NCBI GenBank assembly: GCA_945889545.1
Contig: CAMDCC010000147.1
Coordinates: forward strand, 1 to 7,481
DNA length: 7,481 nucleotides
Direction of reading: 5' to 3'
From: Bifidobacterium breve
Lineage (GTDB): Bacteria; Actinomycetota; Acidimicrobiia; IMCC26256; PALSA-555
Shown: positions 1 to 6,426 of the stretch, piece by piece
Numbering within the stretch: the stretch's first letter is position 1
Layout: each line of letters starts with the position of its first letter
Notes under the pieces: generated by a model
Database searches by the model: none
What the model was told of the DNA's origin: nothing
Seen by the model: the letters and a program-made list of their open reading frames with translations, nothing else
Translations under genes and position numbers: made by a program

Positions 1-573
1 GATCGCGACCTCGAGGATCCGGCTCGTCTCGCCGAGGGTGAGGCGCCCATGAGCCACCGCGACAAATGCAGCGAACATCGTGAGCTGCAGCGTGGTGAGC
101 ACCTCGGCGCGGTCGGCGATCTCCGCTCCAGCCAGGGCGAGTGTCATCCACTCCTCGAAGGCTTCGTCGATGACCGGCCGCAGAGGGGCGATCGCCGGAT
201 CCGACGAGGCAAGTGCAAGCGCCGTCGCCTGCACCACGTCGCCAGTGCTCGCCGCACCCTCGATCGCCCTTCGGAACACGCTCGCCACCCGAGCCGCCGC
301 AGTGGCGCCGCGGGGTGGCCGGACGCGCAGCCGTTCGGTGAGCGCGTGCAACCCGGCGACGTACGCCTCGGCGTACACGTGCTCCTTCGAGGCGAAGTAG
401 GTGTAGGCGGTGGCCGTCGACACGTTCGCCGCAGCAGCGATGTCGCGCATGGTCAACGATTCGATGGGCTGTGTGCGCGCGAGCTCGACCGCCGCGTCGA
501 GCACCCTTTGACGAGTGAGTGCGGCGTCGGCCCGCAATGGCCGACGCGTCGCCACTCGAGTGGCCGACTTCAC
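1..573 (-). CDS. TetR/AcrR-family transcriptional repressor (3' end outside window)
   Basis: Reading the minus strand from the GTG at 573 gives 191 uninterrupted codons that are still open at the left edge, so the C-terminus is missing. Residues about 20-70 are a typical TetR DNA-binding domain: TRQRVLDAAVELAR forms helix 1, and SLTMRDIAAAANVSTATAYTYF (residues 39-60) is the helix-turn-helix, followed by the usual ASKEHVYAEAY. The rest is an Ala-rich helical ligand-binding region of low conservation, so the inducer cannot be predicted. The GTG overlaps the stop of the upstream methyltransferase gene as GTGA, which implies translational coupling as the third gene of the operon. A GTG at 555 is an alternative start that would trim six residues. 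As last gene of the operon it may repress its own operon and the divergent genes through the palindrome at 2520-2535; that role is inferred. The family call is secure. Confidence 0.9.
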   Translation of the reverse strand, partial: MKSATRVATRRPLRADAALTRQRVLDAAVELARTQPIESLTMRDIAAAANVSTATAYTYFASKEHVYAEAYVAGLHALTERLRVRPPRGATAAARVASVFRRAIEGAASTGDVVQATALALASSDPAIAPLRPVIDEAFEEWMTLALAGAEIADRAEVLTTLQLTMFAAFVAVAHGRLTLGETSRILEVAI

Positions 574-1382
574 GGCTTCCGGCCCCGCACCTGGATCGAG
601 AGTGGACCGAGCATCACGAACCCGGGCGTACGCGCCTGCGCGAGTGCGGCGTCGAAGTCGGTGGCGCTGATCACGCCGGCATCGACGAGACGATCCCGAA
701 CGTGCTCGACAGCAAGGAACCACCACTCGGCACTGTCCTCGCCGCCGCGCATCGTCTCGGCCTCACCCGTCGCCTCGAGCTCGGTCATGCCGCGATCCCG
801 CAGCAACCCGAGCACGCGGGTGCCAAAGTTTGGGTCGCGATACTCCTGGTAGGCAGCCGCCATGCACATCACGGCGTGGAGCGAGTTGAGCGGTTCCGGC
901 AACGGCTGCGCCTCGAACGCACGCATGTCGGCCTCCTCGACCACGAGCCACCCGCCTGGCCGCAGCGCGGCAAGCAGCCGATCCAACACCTCCTCCCGTT
1001 CGGCGATGTGTTGGAGCACCGCGCGCGCGTGCACGAGATCGAAGTGGGCGTCGGGCAGCGGATCGCGAGTGATGTCGTGCTGGCGCACCTCGGTGTTGCC
1101 GACGGGGTCGCCGTGGAAGCGCAGATCCACGTCGGTCGAGAGCACGGAACCCGTAGCCCCGACGATGTCAGCCATCCACGCTGAGATCGTGCCGGCACCA
1201 GCGCCCACCTCGAGGCACCGCCACCCTTCGCTGATCCCGATGGCGCGCAGCGCGTCGATCGTTCCCGGATCCTTCCAACGTGCGAGCACTCGTAAGCGCT
1301 CGTACTCGCGCGCTGCGGTCTCTACGTCTTCGGCGATCGTGTACGTGGCGTCGGGATCGCCGTGTTGCGTGTCCGATGTCAC
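570..1382 (-). CDS. Class I SAM-dependent methyltransferase
   Basis: This 270-residue protein is predicted to transfer a methyl group from S-adenosylmethionine to an unidentified acceptor. The Rossmann fold is clear: motif I is LEVGAGAGTIS (residues 57-67), an acidic residue for the SAM ribose lies in STDVD (about D84), DITRDPLPDAHFDLVHAR (103-120) carries motifs II/III, and ALRPGGWLVVEEAD (139-152) is the post-III strand. There is no signal peptide or membrane segment, so it is cytoplasmic. The reading frame stays open upstream to 1742, but that part lies within the Rieske gene and has a Arg-rich, shadow-like composition. I chose the GTG at 1382 because it overlaps the Rieske stop as GTGA, the same junction type as the next gene. 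C-terminal residues 165-270 probably shape the acceptor pocket. Acceptors such as a small hydroxylated product or a quinone are both possible; none is favoured. Confidence 0.88.
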   Translation of the reverse strand: MTSDTQHGDPDATYTIAEDVETAAREYERLRVLARWKDPGTIDALRAIGISEGWRCLEVGAGAGTISAWMADIVGATGSVLSTDVDLRFHGDPVGNTEVRQHDITRDPLPDAHFDLVHARAVLQHIAEREEVLDRLLAALRPGGWLVVEEADMRAFEAQPLPEPLNSLHAVMCMAAAYQEYRDPNFGTRVLGLLRDRGMTELEATGEAETMRGGEDSAEWWFLAVEHVRDRLVDAGVISATDFDAALAQARTPGFVMLGPLSIQVRGRKP

Positions 1383-2497
1383 GACTTCACTCGATCCGCC
1401 CTCAACCGATCGACGGCGACGGGATCGCCGTCGACGTAGAACTGGCGCGCCCACTTGCGGAACCGGACGATCGGGCCGTCGTCGGGTGCGAGCGCCGGCG
1501 GGTCCACCCACACCTTGTGGTCGAAGATCACGATGTCCTCTTCCATCTGCCTGCGCAGGTCGCGCACGAGGGCATCGCCCACGCGCTCGGTGCGGCTGCG
1601 TGCTTCCTCGGAGTCGCCGAGGATCTCGAACTTGTAGAGCTTGATCGAACGCGTGCGCTCCCAGTCGATCGGCGTCGAGAGGTTTACGAACAGCGCGGGG
1701 GTGATCCCCGAGAAGCGCGCGACGGCGAACCCTGGGCCCCACGAGTCGGTATCGATCCGACCGGCCTGCGGACCACGCGGCGTCGAGAAGTTCACCTTCG
1801 AACGCAGTCGACTGAGGTAGCCGTCGTACTCGAGGCTCTCGACCTCAGGTACGTCGGCGGCACCGTGCACCGTGCGCAGGTGGATGTAGTCGGGTCCGTT
1901 CTCGGCCATCTCCTGCCATGGGCATCGCACATCCCACTCGCCGCGCAGGTAGCCGGTCCACGCCGGGTCGTTCGCCTCCGCGAGTTCGGGGATCTCCCAC
2001 ATCGGGGCGTCACCGCGCGGGTGGTACCAGAACATGATGAGGCCGTTGCGGTCGATCGTCGGGTACGAGCCCACGCGCGCCTTGCGGTTGGGTTGATCCG
2101 CGTATGGGATGCGCACGTTGTTGCCGTCGCCGTCGTACTCCCACCAGTGAAACGGGCAGATGAGGTTGCAGCCTTCGACGCGTCCGCCGTACCCGAGGTG
2201 CGCACCCATGTGTGGGCAGTACGCATCCATCACGTGGGGCGCACCGTCCTCGCCGCGCCACACGACGAGGTCGCGCGCCAGCCAACGCAGCGTGCGCACC
2301 TCGCCAACCGCAACGTCGTCGGAGTACGCGCCGAAGTACCACGCGAACGGGAACGCTCGGTAATACGGGAACCGCTCCAGTGAGGTCATCGGGCTCGGCT
2401 CGATGGGTCCACTGCGTGACAACGCCTGCAGCGGTGTCTGCCCCTCGAACGACCGGATCCGCGCCGACATCGCTGAGGCAAACGCTTCAGAGGTCAC
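1379..2497 (-). CDS. Rieske [2Fe-2S] aromatic-ring/steroid-type oxygenase, KshA-like
   Basis: This is the terminal oxygenase component of a Rieske non-haem iron system (372 residues from the GTG at 2497). The cluster motif is C94-P-H96, 17 residues, C114-P-F-H117. The mononuclear iron motif is N200-x2-D203-x2-H206-x4-H211, with a probable third ligand at about D321 in the EEDIVIF segment. The C-terminal KVWVDPPAL and KWARQFYVDG segments resemble the end of 3-ketosteroid 9-alpha-hydroxylase KshA as I remember it, and the length fits that group better than two-subunit dioxygenases. No ferredoxin reductase partner (KshB type) is in the window, so electrons must come from a protein encoded elsewhere. 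Start choice: GTG at 2506 is also in frame, but it overlaps a TAnnnT hexamer at 2505-2510, whereas GTG 2497 lies just downstream of it. An ATG at 2389 is a third option, since the conserved part seems to begin near there. Substrate is unknown; a steroid-like or other polycyclic/terpenoid compound is plausible. Confidence 0.9.
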   Translation of the reverse strand: MTSEAFASAMSARIRSFEGQTPLQALSRSGPIEPSPMTSLERFPYYRAFPFAWYFGAYSDDVAVGEVRTLRWLARDLVVWRGEDGAPHVMDAYCPHMGAHLGYGGRVEGCNLICPFHWWEYDGDGNNVRIPYADQPNRKARVGSYPTIDRNGLIMFWYHPRGDAPMWEIPELAEANDPAWTGYLRGEWDVRCPWQEMAENGPDYIHLRTVHGAADVPEVESLEYDGYLSRLRSKVNFSTPRGPQAGRIDTDSWGPGFAVARFSGITPALFVNLSTPIDWERTRSIKLYKFEILGDSEEARSRTERVGDALVRDLRRQMEEDIVIFDHKVWVDPPALAPDDGPIVRFRKWARQFYVDGDPVAVDRLRADRVKS

Positions 2498-2504
2498 GCC
2501 GCGC

Positions 2505-2510
2505 ACCCTA
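2505..2510 (-). promoter_or_regulatory. Predicted -10 hexamer for the Rieske operon
   Basis: The minus strand reads TAGGGT, matching the actinobacterial TAnnnT consensus. Its last T is 7 bases before the GTG at 2497, so transcription would begin at or within a base or two of that codon and the mRNA would be essentially leaderless. No Shine-Dalgarno is visible, which agrees. The hexamer is common by chance, so the support is positional. Confidence 0.45.
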
Positions 2511-2519
2511 GAACCGAAC

Positions 2520-2535
2520 CTGGACAGGTGTCCAG
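2520..2535. promoter_or_regulatory. Perfect 16-base palindrome, probable operator of the divergent promoters
   Basis: The sequence CTGGACAGGTGTCCAG has two perfect 7-base arms around a 2-base centre. It lies in the 76-base gap between the divergent Rieske and LLM-class genes. Relative to the predicted minus-strand start it covers about -22 to -37, over the -35 element, and relative to the plus-strand GTG it covers about -39 to -54. Size and symmetry suit a TetR-family dimer, and a TetR gene is the last gene of the operon. Which protein binds is inference. Confidence 0.6.
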
Positions 2536-2561
2536 CATCGGGGTGGCGTTGATCGTCGCGT

Positions 2562-2567
2562 TACCTT
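2562..2567 (+). promoter_or_regulatory. Predicted -10 hexamer for the LLM-class gene (leaderless)
   Basis: TACCTT fits TAnnnT and its last T is exactly 6 bases before the GTG at 2574, the spacing expected when transcription starts on the first base of the initiation codon. No Shine-Dalgarno sequence precedes the GTG (the adjacent bases are GGCGCC), which supports a leaderless transcript. No convincing -35 element is seen. Confidence 0.5.
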
Positions 2568-2573
2568 GGCGCC

Positions 2574-3599
2574 GTGACCGACAACCTCAAGTTGGGATTG
2601 CAGTTCGGGTACTGGACCGCGGCACCACGTCCGGCGCGCGAGCTCGTGGAGCTGGCGACTCAGGCCGAGGACACCGGCTTCGACTCGATCTGGACCGGTG
2701 AGTCGTGGAGCTCCGACGCGTTCTCCCCGCTCGCGGCCGTCGCCGCAGCGACCTCGCGCGTGAAGCTCTGCACCGGCATCGCCCAGATCTCGGCCCGCAC
2801 ACCCACGGCCATGGCCATGCACGCGATGACACTCGATGGCCTGTCGGAAGGGCGCGCGTGCGTGGGCATCGGCGTCAGCGGACCACAGGTGGTGGAGGGC
2901 TGGTACGGCCGACCGTTCTCCAAGCCCCTCGCCCGCACGCGCGAGTACGTGGAGATCATGCGGCGCGCGTTGGCGCGCGACGTGCCGGTCGAGGCACCCG
3001 GACCGCACTACCCACTCCCCTACACCGGCGAGGGCTCGGTCGGGCTCGGCAAGCCGTTGAAGATGATCACGCACCCGCGCCGCGCCGACGTCCCGATCTT
3101 CCTCGGCGCCGAAGGACCGAAGAACGTCGCACTCGCGGTCGAGATCGCCGACGGGTGGGTGCCGCTGTACTTCTCGCCATACCGACCCGAGGTGTACGCG
3201 GAGCAGCTCGCCGCGGTGAATCCGGGCTTCGAGATCGCGGTGAACGTGTCGGTGAGCATCGACGACGATGTGGCGAACGCGCTGTGGCCGATCAAAGCTG
3301 CGCTCGGCTTCTACATCGGCGGTATGGGCGCGAAGTCGCGCAACTTCCACACCGAGCTCATGGCGCGCATGGGCTACGAGGAAGAGGCCTTCCACATCCA
3401 GGATCTCTTCTTCGAGGGCAAGCGCGACGAGGCCATCGCCGCGGTGCCCGACGCGTTCGCCGACGAGATCGCGCTCGTCGGGCCCAAGGAGCGGATCGCC
3501 GAACGCCTCGACGCTTGGCGCGCCACCCCCGTCACCACGCTCCTCGTCGGCGGCACCGACCCCGACACCATGCGTTTCCTCGCCGACCTCACTCGATAG
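2574..3599 (+). CDS. LLM-class (predicted F420-dependent) oxidoreductase, Rv3520c-like
   Basis: A 341-residue single-domain TIM-barrel enzyme of the luciferase-like monooxygenase superfamily. The N-terminal strand is KLGLQFGYW (6-14), followed by AEDTGFDSIWTGESW (31-45), ISARTPTAMAMHAMTLD (72-88), GRACVGIGVSGPQVVEGWYG (93-112), PLARTREYVEIMR (118-130) and FLGAEGPKNVALAVEIADGW (176-195). These blocks closely resemble my recollection of mycobacterial Rv3520c, a predicted coenzyme-F420 oxidoreductase gene located among cholesterol-catabolism genes. The protein would use a deazaflavin (or possibly FMN) to oxidise or reduce an organic intermediate; the exact reaction is not known to me. Start: the GTG at 2574 is the first codon after the TAnnnT hexamer and gives a full-length N-terminus. 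The gene is first on the plus arm, diverging from the Rieske operon, so the two arms are probably co-regulated. Confidence 0.9.
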   Translation: MTDNLKLGLQFGYWTAAPRPARELVELATQAEDTGFDSIWTGESWSSDAFSPLAAVAAATSRVKLCTGIAQISARTPTAMAMHAMTLDGLSEGRACVGIGVSGPQVVEGWYGRPFSKPLARTREYVEIMRRALARDVPVEAPGPHYPLPYTGEGSVGLGKPLKMITHPRRADVPIFLGAEGPKNVALAVEIADGWVPLYFSPYRPEVYAEQLAAVNPGFEIAVNVSVSIDDDVANALWPIKAALGFYIGGMGAKSRNFHTELMARMGYEEEAFHIQDLFFEGKRDEAIAAVPDAFADEIALVGPKERIAERLDAWRATPVTTLLVGGTDPDTMRFLADLTR

Positions 3600-3606
3600 C
3601 CCCGTT

Positions 3607-3628
3607 CTGACGGGTCGTCAGGTCGTCA
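3607..3628. promoter_or_regulatory. Palindrome plus an extra half-site before the acyl-CoA ligase, probable operator
   Basis: CTGACGGGTCGTCAG at 3607-3621 is a perfect inverted repeat with 6-base arms and a 3-base centre. In addition, GGTCGTCA occurs twice in tandem (3613-3620 and 3621-3628), so the CGTCA half-site appears twice, 8 bases apart, after the inverted TGACG. It lies between the LLM stop (3599) and the ligase ATG (3646), over the region where a -35 element would fall. It suggests a second regulated promoter inside the plus-strand arm, probably bound by a TetR-type dimer. The regulator is not known from the sequence. Confidence 0.55.
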
Positions 3629-3630
3629 CC

Positions 3631-3636
3631 TAGATT
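3631..3636 (+). promoter_or_regulatory. Predicted -10 hexamer for the acyl-CoA ligase gene
   Basis: TAGATT fits TAnnnT and ends 9 bases before the ATG at 3646, which would give a leader of only about three bases. No Shine-Dalgarno is seen before the ATG (the preceding bases are GCGGGCGC). The hexamer begins 3 bases after the operator-like repeats end. Confidence 0.45.
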
Positions 3637-3645
3637 TGCGGGCGC

Positions 3646-5283
3646 ATGGACGCCGATCGGCTGCACTACAACCTCGCTGACCTGTTCGAGCACGCGGTCG
3701 ACCACTTCGGTGATCGCGAGTACCTCGTGTGCGAAGGCGAACGCCGCACGTACGCCGAGATGGAGGAGCGAGCGAACCGGCTCGCGCACCATCTCGCTGC
3801 GAACGGTGTGGGCGCCGACGACCACGTCGGCATCTACGCGTACAACTCGGTCGAATGGGTCGAGACGCTGTGGGCCGTGTTCAAGCTGCGCGCCGTGTGG
3901 GTGAACATCAACTACCGCTACGTAGAAGAGGAGCTCGCCTACCTCTTCGAGAACGCCGACCTGAAGGCGCTGGTCTTCCAGCGCGAGTTCGCGCCCCGGG
4001 TGCGGGGCGTCCTTGATCGCCTGCCTCTGCTCACCCACTCGGTGGTGATCGACGATGGTTCCAGCGCCGACCTGGCCGACCTCGACTCCACGCCGTATGA
4101 GACGGCGATGGCCGAAGGCTCGCCCGAACGCGACTTCGCTCCCCGCTCGGGCGACGACCGCTACATCCTCTATACCGGCGGCACGACCGGCATGCCCAAG
4201 GGCGTGGTCTGGCGCCAGGAGGACGTCTTCTTCGCGCTGGGCGGCGGCATCGACCCGGTCACGAACACGCGGATCGGGCATCCCGGCGAACTCGTCGAGC
4301 AGGCGCTGGCCGCGGGGCCTTCGACGATGTTCCCGCTCGCCCCGCTGATGCACGGCGCAACGCAGTGGGGCGTGATGGCAGGCGCGTTCCGCGGGAACAA
4401 GACGGTCTTGGTTTCGAAGTTCGAACCACGACGGGTCTGGGAGCTCATCGCCGAGGAGCAGGTGAACGCGGTGATGATCACGGGCGACGCGATGGCGCGT
4501 CCGCTCCTCGAAGCGCTCGACGACCCAGGGATGCCCGATCTCGACCTGTCGGCCTGGTTCTCGTTGGGGAGCACCGCGGCCCTCTTCTCGGCTTCTGTGA
4601 AGGACCAGTTCATCGAGCGGTTCCCGAACCTCGTGGTTGCCGAAGCAGTCGGCGCATCGGAGAGCGGATCGAACGGCTACTCGCTCGTGCAGAAGGGCAA
4701 CACCGCCATGAAAGGCGGGCCGACGGTGACGCCCATCATGGATACCGTCGTGCTCGACGACGATCTCCAGGTGGTGCCGGCCGGCTCGGACATCATCGGC
4801 AAGCTCGCGCGCAAGGGCAACATCCCGCTCGAGTACTACAAGGACCCGATCAAGTCGGCCGAGACCTTCGTCACCGCGCCCGACGGCACGCGCTACTCGA
4901 TCCCCGGCGACTTCGCGACCGTCGGAGCCGACGGTGCCATCACGATCCTCGGGCGCGGTTCGGTGTCGATCAACTCCGGCGGGGAGAAGATCTACCCCGA
5001 GGAGGTCGAGGGTGCAGTGAAGTCGCATCCTGAGGTGTACGACTGCACGGTCGTCGGGGTGCCCGACGAGCGCTGGGGTCAGCGCGTCGTCGCGGTCGTG
5101 CAGCCGCGCCTTGGCACGACGCCAACGCTCGAATCGATCCAGGAGCACTCCCGCACTCTGATCGCCGGGTACAAGGTGCCGCGCGAGCTGCATCTCGTTG
5201 ACACCATCCAACGCTCACCAAGCGGCAAGCCCGACTACCGGTGGGCCAGCGACATCGCAACCGCCACGTCTACGTCGGCCTGA
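3646..5283 (+). CDS. fadD: Acyl-CoA synthetase/ligase, FadD19-like (ANL superfamily)
   Basis: This 545-residue enzyme activates a carboxylic acid with ATP through an acyl-adenylate and transfers it to coenzyme A. The phosphate-binding motif is YTGGTTGMPKGV (176-187), the A5 region is GASESG (336-341), the A7 Asp is in PGDFATV (D422), the hinge/A8 motif is GRGSVSINSGGEKIYPEEVE (436-455), and the catalytic lysine of A10 is K528 in SPSGKPDYRW. The protein is complete and has no signal peptide. Many blocks (ANRLAHHL, VNINYRYVEEEL, GSPERDF, PLMHGATQ, TGDAMARPL, GRGSVSINSGGEKIYPEEVE, AGYKVPR, SGKPDYRW) agree with mycobacterial FadD19, a steroid side-chain CoA ligase, as I remember it; the same family includes ligases for other bulky acids, so the substrate stays open. 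It precedes the flavoenzyme gene by 14 bases, implying co-transcription. Confidence 0.93.
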   Translation: MDADRLHYNLADLFEHAVDHFGDREYLVCEGERRTYAEMEERANRLAHHLAANGVGADDHVGIYAYNSVEWVETLWAVFKLRAVWVNINYRYVEEELAYLFENADLKALVFQREFAPRVRGVLDRLPLLTHSVVIDDGSSADLADLDSTPYETAMAEGSPERDFAPRSGDDRYILYTGGTTGMPKGVVWRQEDVFFALGGGIDPVTNTRIGHPGELVEQALAAGPSTMFPLAPLMHGATQWGVMAGAFRGNKTVLVSKFEPRRVWELIAEEQVNAVMITGDAMARPLLEALDDPGMPDLDLSAWFSLGSTAALFSASVKDQFIERFPNLVVAEAVGASESGSNGYSLVQKGNTAMKGGPTVTPIMDTVVLDDDLQVVPAGSDIIGKLARKGNIPLEYYKDPIKSAETFVTAPDGTRYSIPGDFATVGADGAITILGRGSVSINSGGEKIYPEEVEGAVKSHPEVYDCTVVGVPDERWGQRVVAVVQPRLGTTPTLESIQEHSRTLIAGYKVPRELHLVDTIQRSPSGKPDYRWASDIATATSTSA

Positions 5284-5284
5284 G

Positions 5285-5290
5285 AAGGAG
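5285..5290 (+). promoter_or_regulatory. Strong ribosome binding site of the nitronate-monooxygenase-family gene
   Basis: AAGGAG lies 7 bases before the ATG at 5298 and directly after the ligase stop codon. It decides the start against the longer frame that opens inside the ligase gene at 5241. It is the only strong Shine-Dalgarno in the window, consistent with an internal operon gene rather than a promoter-proximal leaderless one. Confidence 0.85.
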
Positions 5291-5297
5291 ACTCGTC

Positions 5298-6419
5298 ATG
5301 CGTACTCGCGCCACCGAGATGTTCGGCATCGACCTGCCGATCTTCGCGTTCAGTCACTGCCGCGACGTCGTCGTCGAGGTGAGCAAGGCCGGGGGCCTGG
5401 GAGTGCTCGGCGCACTCGCGTTCACTCCCGATGAGCTCGAGATGGAGCTCAAGTGGATCGACGAGCACATCGACGGCAAGCCGTACGGCGTCGACGTGGT
5501 CATGCCCGCGAGCTATGCCGGCCAGGGCGGCGACCTCGACCCAGACCGTATGGCCGAGCAGCTCGCGGAGATGATCCCGCAGGAGCACAAGGACTTCATC
5601 GAGAAGGTGCTCACCGCGCACAACGTGCCGCCACTTCCACCCGACGAGGACATCGGCAGCGGGCTCCTCGGGTGGACGCACGAAGGCGCGCGCCCCCAGG
5701 TCGACATCTCGCTCGCGCACCCGATCTCGTTGCTGGTGAACGCCCTCGGCCCGCCGCCGAAGGACATCGTCGACGAAGCGCACGAGCACGGGGTGAAAGT
5801 CGCCGCACTCGTCGGCTCGGTGCAACAAGCCGAACGTCAGGTGAATCAGGGCGTCGACATGATCATGGCCCAGGGGTACGAGGCCGGGGGACATACCGGC
5901 GAAGTCGGCGTGATGGTGCTCGTTCCCGAAGTGGTCGACGCGATCGGAGACCGCGTGCCGGTGCTCGCCGCCGGCGGTGTAGGGAGCGGCCGGCAGATGG
6001 CCGCGTCGATGGCGCTCGGCGCTGAAGGCGTGTGGACGGGATCGATCTGGCTGACGACAGCGGAGAGCGGCACAACGCCACTCGTCATGGACAAGTTGTT
6101 GGCCGCGAACTCGCGGGACACCGTTCGTTCGCGCGTGCTCAGCGGGAAGCCGGCGCGTCAGCTCCGCACTGCGTGGACCGACGCATGGGAAGGACCCGAC
6201 TCTCCCGGGTATCTGCCGATGCCGCTGCAATACATGGCGACATCGGTTGCACAGCGGCGGATCGCTCGCGCACAGAACAGCGAGCTGCAAGGCATGCCGG
6301 TGGGCCAGATCGTCGGCCGCATGAACTCGGTGCGACCGGTACGCGACGTGGTGTTCGACTTGATCGAAGAGTTCGTCGAAGCAACCGACCGTCTCGACCA
6401 GATGCGCGACTCGGAGTAG
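5298..6419 (+). CDS. Nitronate monooxygenase/2-nitropropane dioxygenase-family FMN enzyme, Rv1533-like
   Basis: A 373-residue TIM-barrel flavoprotein. The FMN-binding and active-site regions are AQGYEAGGHTGEVG (191-204), whose His199 corresponds to the conserved catalytic His of class I nitronate monooxygenases, and PVLAAGGVGSGRQMAASMALGAEGV (221-245), which holds the flavin phosphate. The N-terminal stretch IFAFSHCRDVVVEVSKAGGLGVLGA (15-39) is the first part of the barrel. Length and segments such as FSHCRDVV, ALGPPP, TDTVRSR-like and SGKPAR strongly resemble my recollection of mycobacterial Rv1533. Such relatives are often annotated as nitronate monooxygenases, but the steroid-ring enzyme IpdC belongs to the same superfamily, so the true reaction may be an acyl-CoA dehydrogenation or reduction rather than nitronate oxidation. 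Its position between an acyl-CoA ligase and a hydrolase favours a catabolic CoA-thioester role; this is inference. Confidence 0.88.
   Translation: MRTRATEMFGIDLPIFAFSHCRDVVVEVSKAGGLGVLGALAFTPDELEMELKWIDEHIDGKPYGVDVVMPASYAGQGGDLDPDRMAEQLAEMIPQEHKDFIEKVLTAHNVPPLPPDEDIGSGLLGWTHEGARPQVDISLAHPISLLVNALGPPPKDIVDEAHEHGVKVAALVGSVQQAERQVNQGVDMIMAQGYEAGGHTGEVGVMVLVPEVVDAIGDRVPVLAAGGVGSGRQMAASMALGAEGVWTGSIWLTTAESGTTPLVMDKLLAANSRDTVRSRVLSGKPARQLRTAWTDAWEGPDSPGYLPMPLQYMATSVAQRRIARAQNSELQGMPVGQIVGRMNSVRPVRDVVFDLIEEFVEATDRLDQMRDSE
6413..6416 (+). promoter_or_regulatory. Ribosome binding site of the alpha/beta hydrolase gene
   Basis: GGAG lies 10 bases before the ATG at 6427 and inside the last codons of the preceding gene, whose TAG follows it directly. 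It supports translational coupling of the two genes, which are only 7 bases apart. Confidence 0.5.
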
Positions 6420-6426
6420 CGCGCAC

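Noticed and set aside
49..852. Plus-strand open frame over the TetR and methyltransferase genes
   Set aside because: Arg/Gly/Ser-rich low-quality translation; the minus strand here encodes a clear TetR helix-turn-helix and the methyltransferase C-terminus.
1383..1742. N-terminal extension of the methyltransferase into the Rieske gene
   Set aside because: The extra 120 codons are a shadow of the Rieske frame; similarity to methyltransferases begins after the GTG at 1382, which also overlaps the preceding stop codon.
1280..2383. 367-codon plus-strand open frame opposite the Rieske gene
   Set aside because: It lacks any motif, crosses the methyltransferase/Rieske junction, and opposes a gene with complete Rieske and iron-binding motifs.
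3600..3645. Rho-independent terminator after the LLM-class gene
   Set aside because: The inverted repeat has short arms and no T-run on either strand, and it is better placed as an operator over the ligase promoter.
3589..5211. 540-codon open frame on the minus strand, fully antisense to the acyl-CoA ligase
   Set aside because: Its product is rich in Arg, His, Asp and Val with no recognisable motif, as expected for the shadow of a GC-rich gene; the plus-strand ligase has all family motifs.
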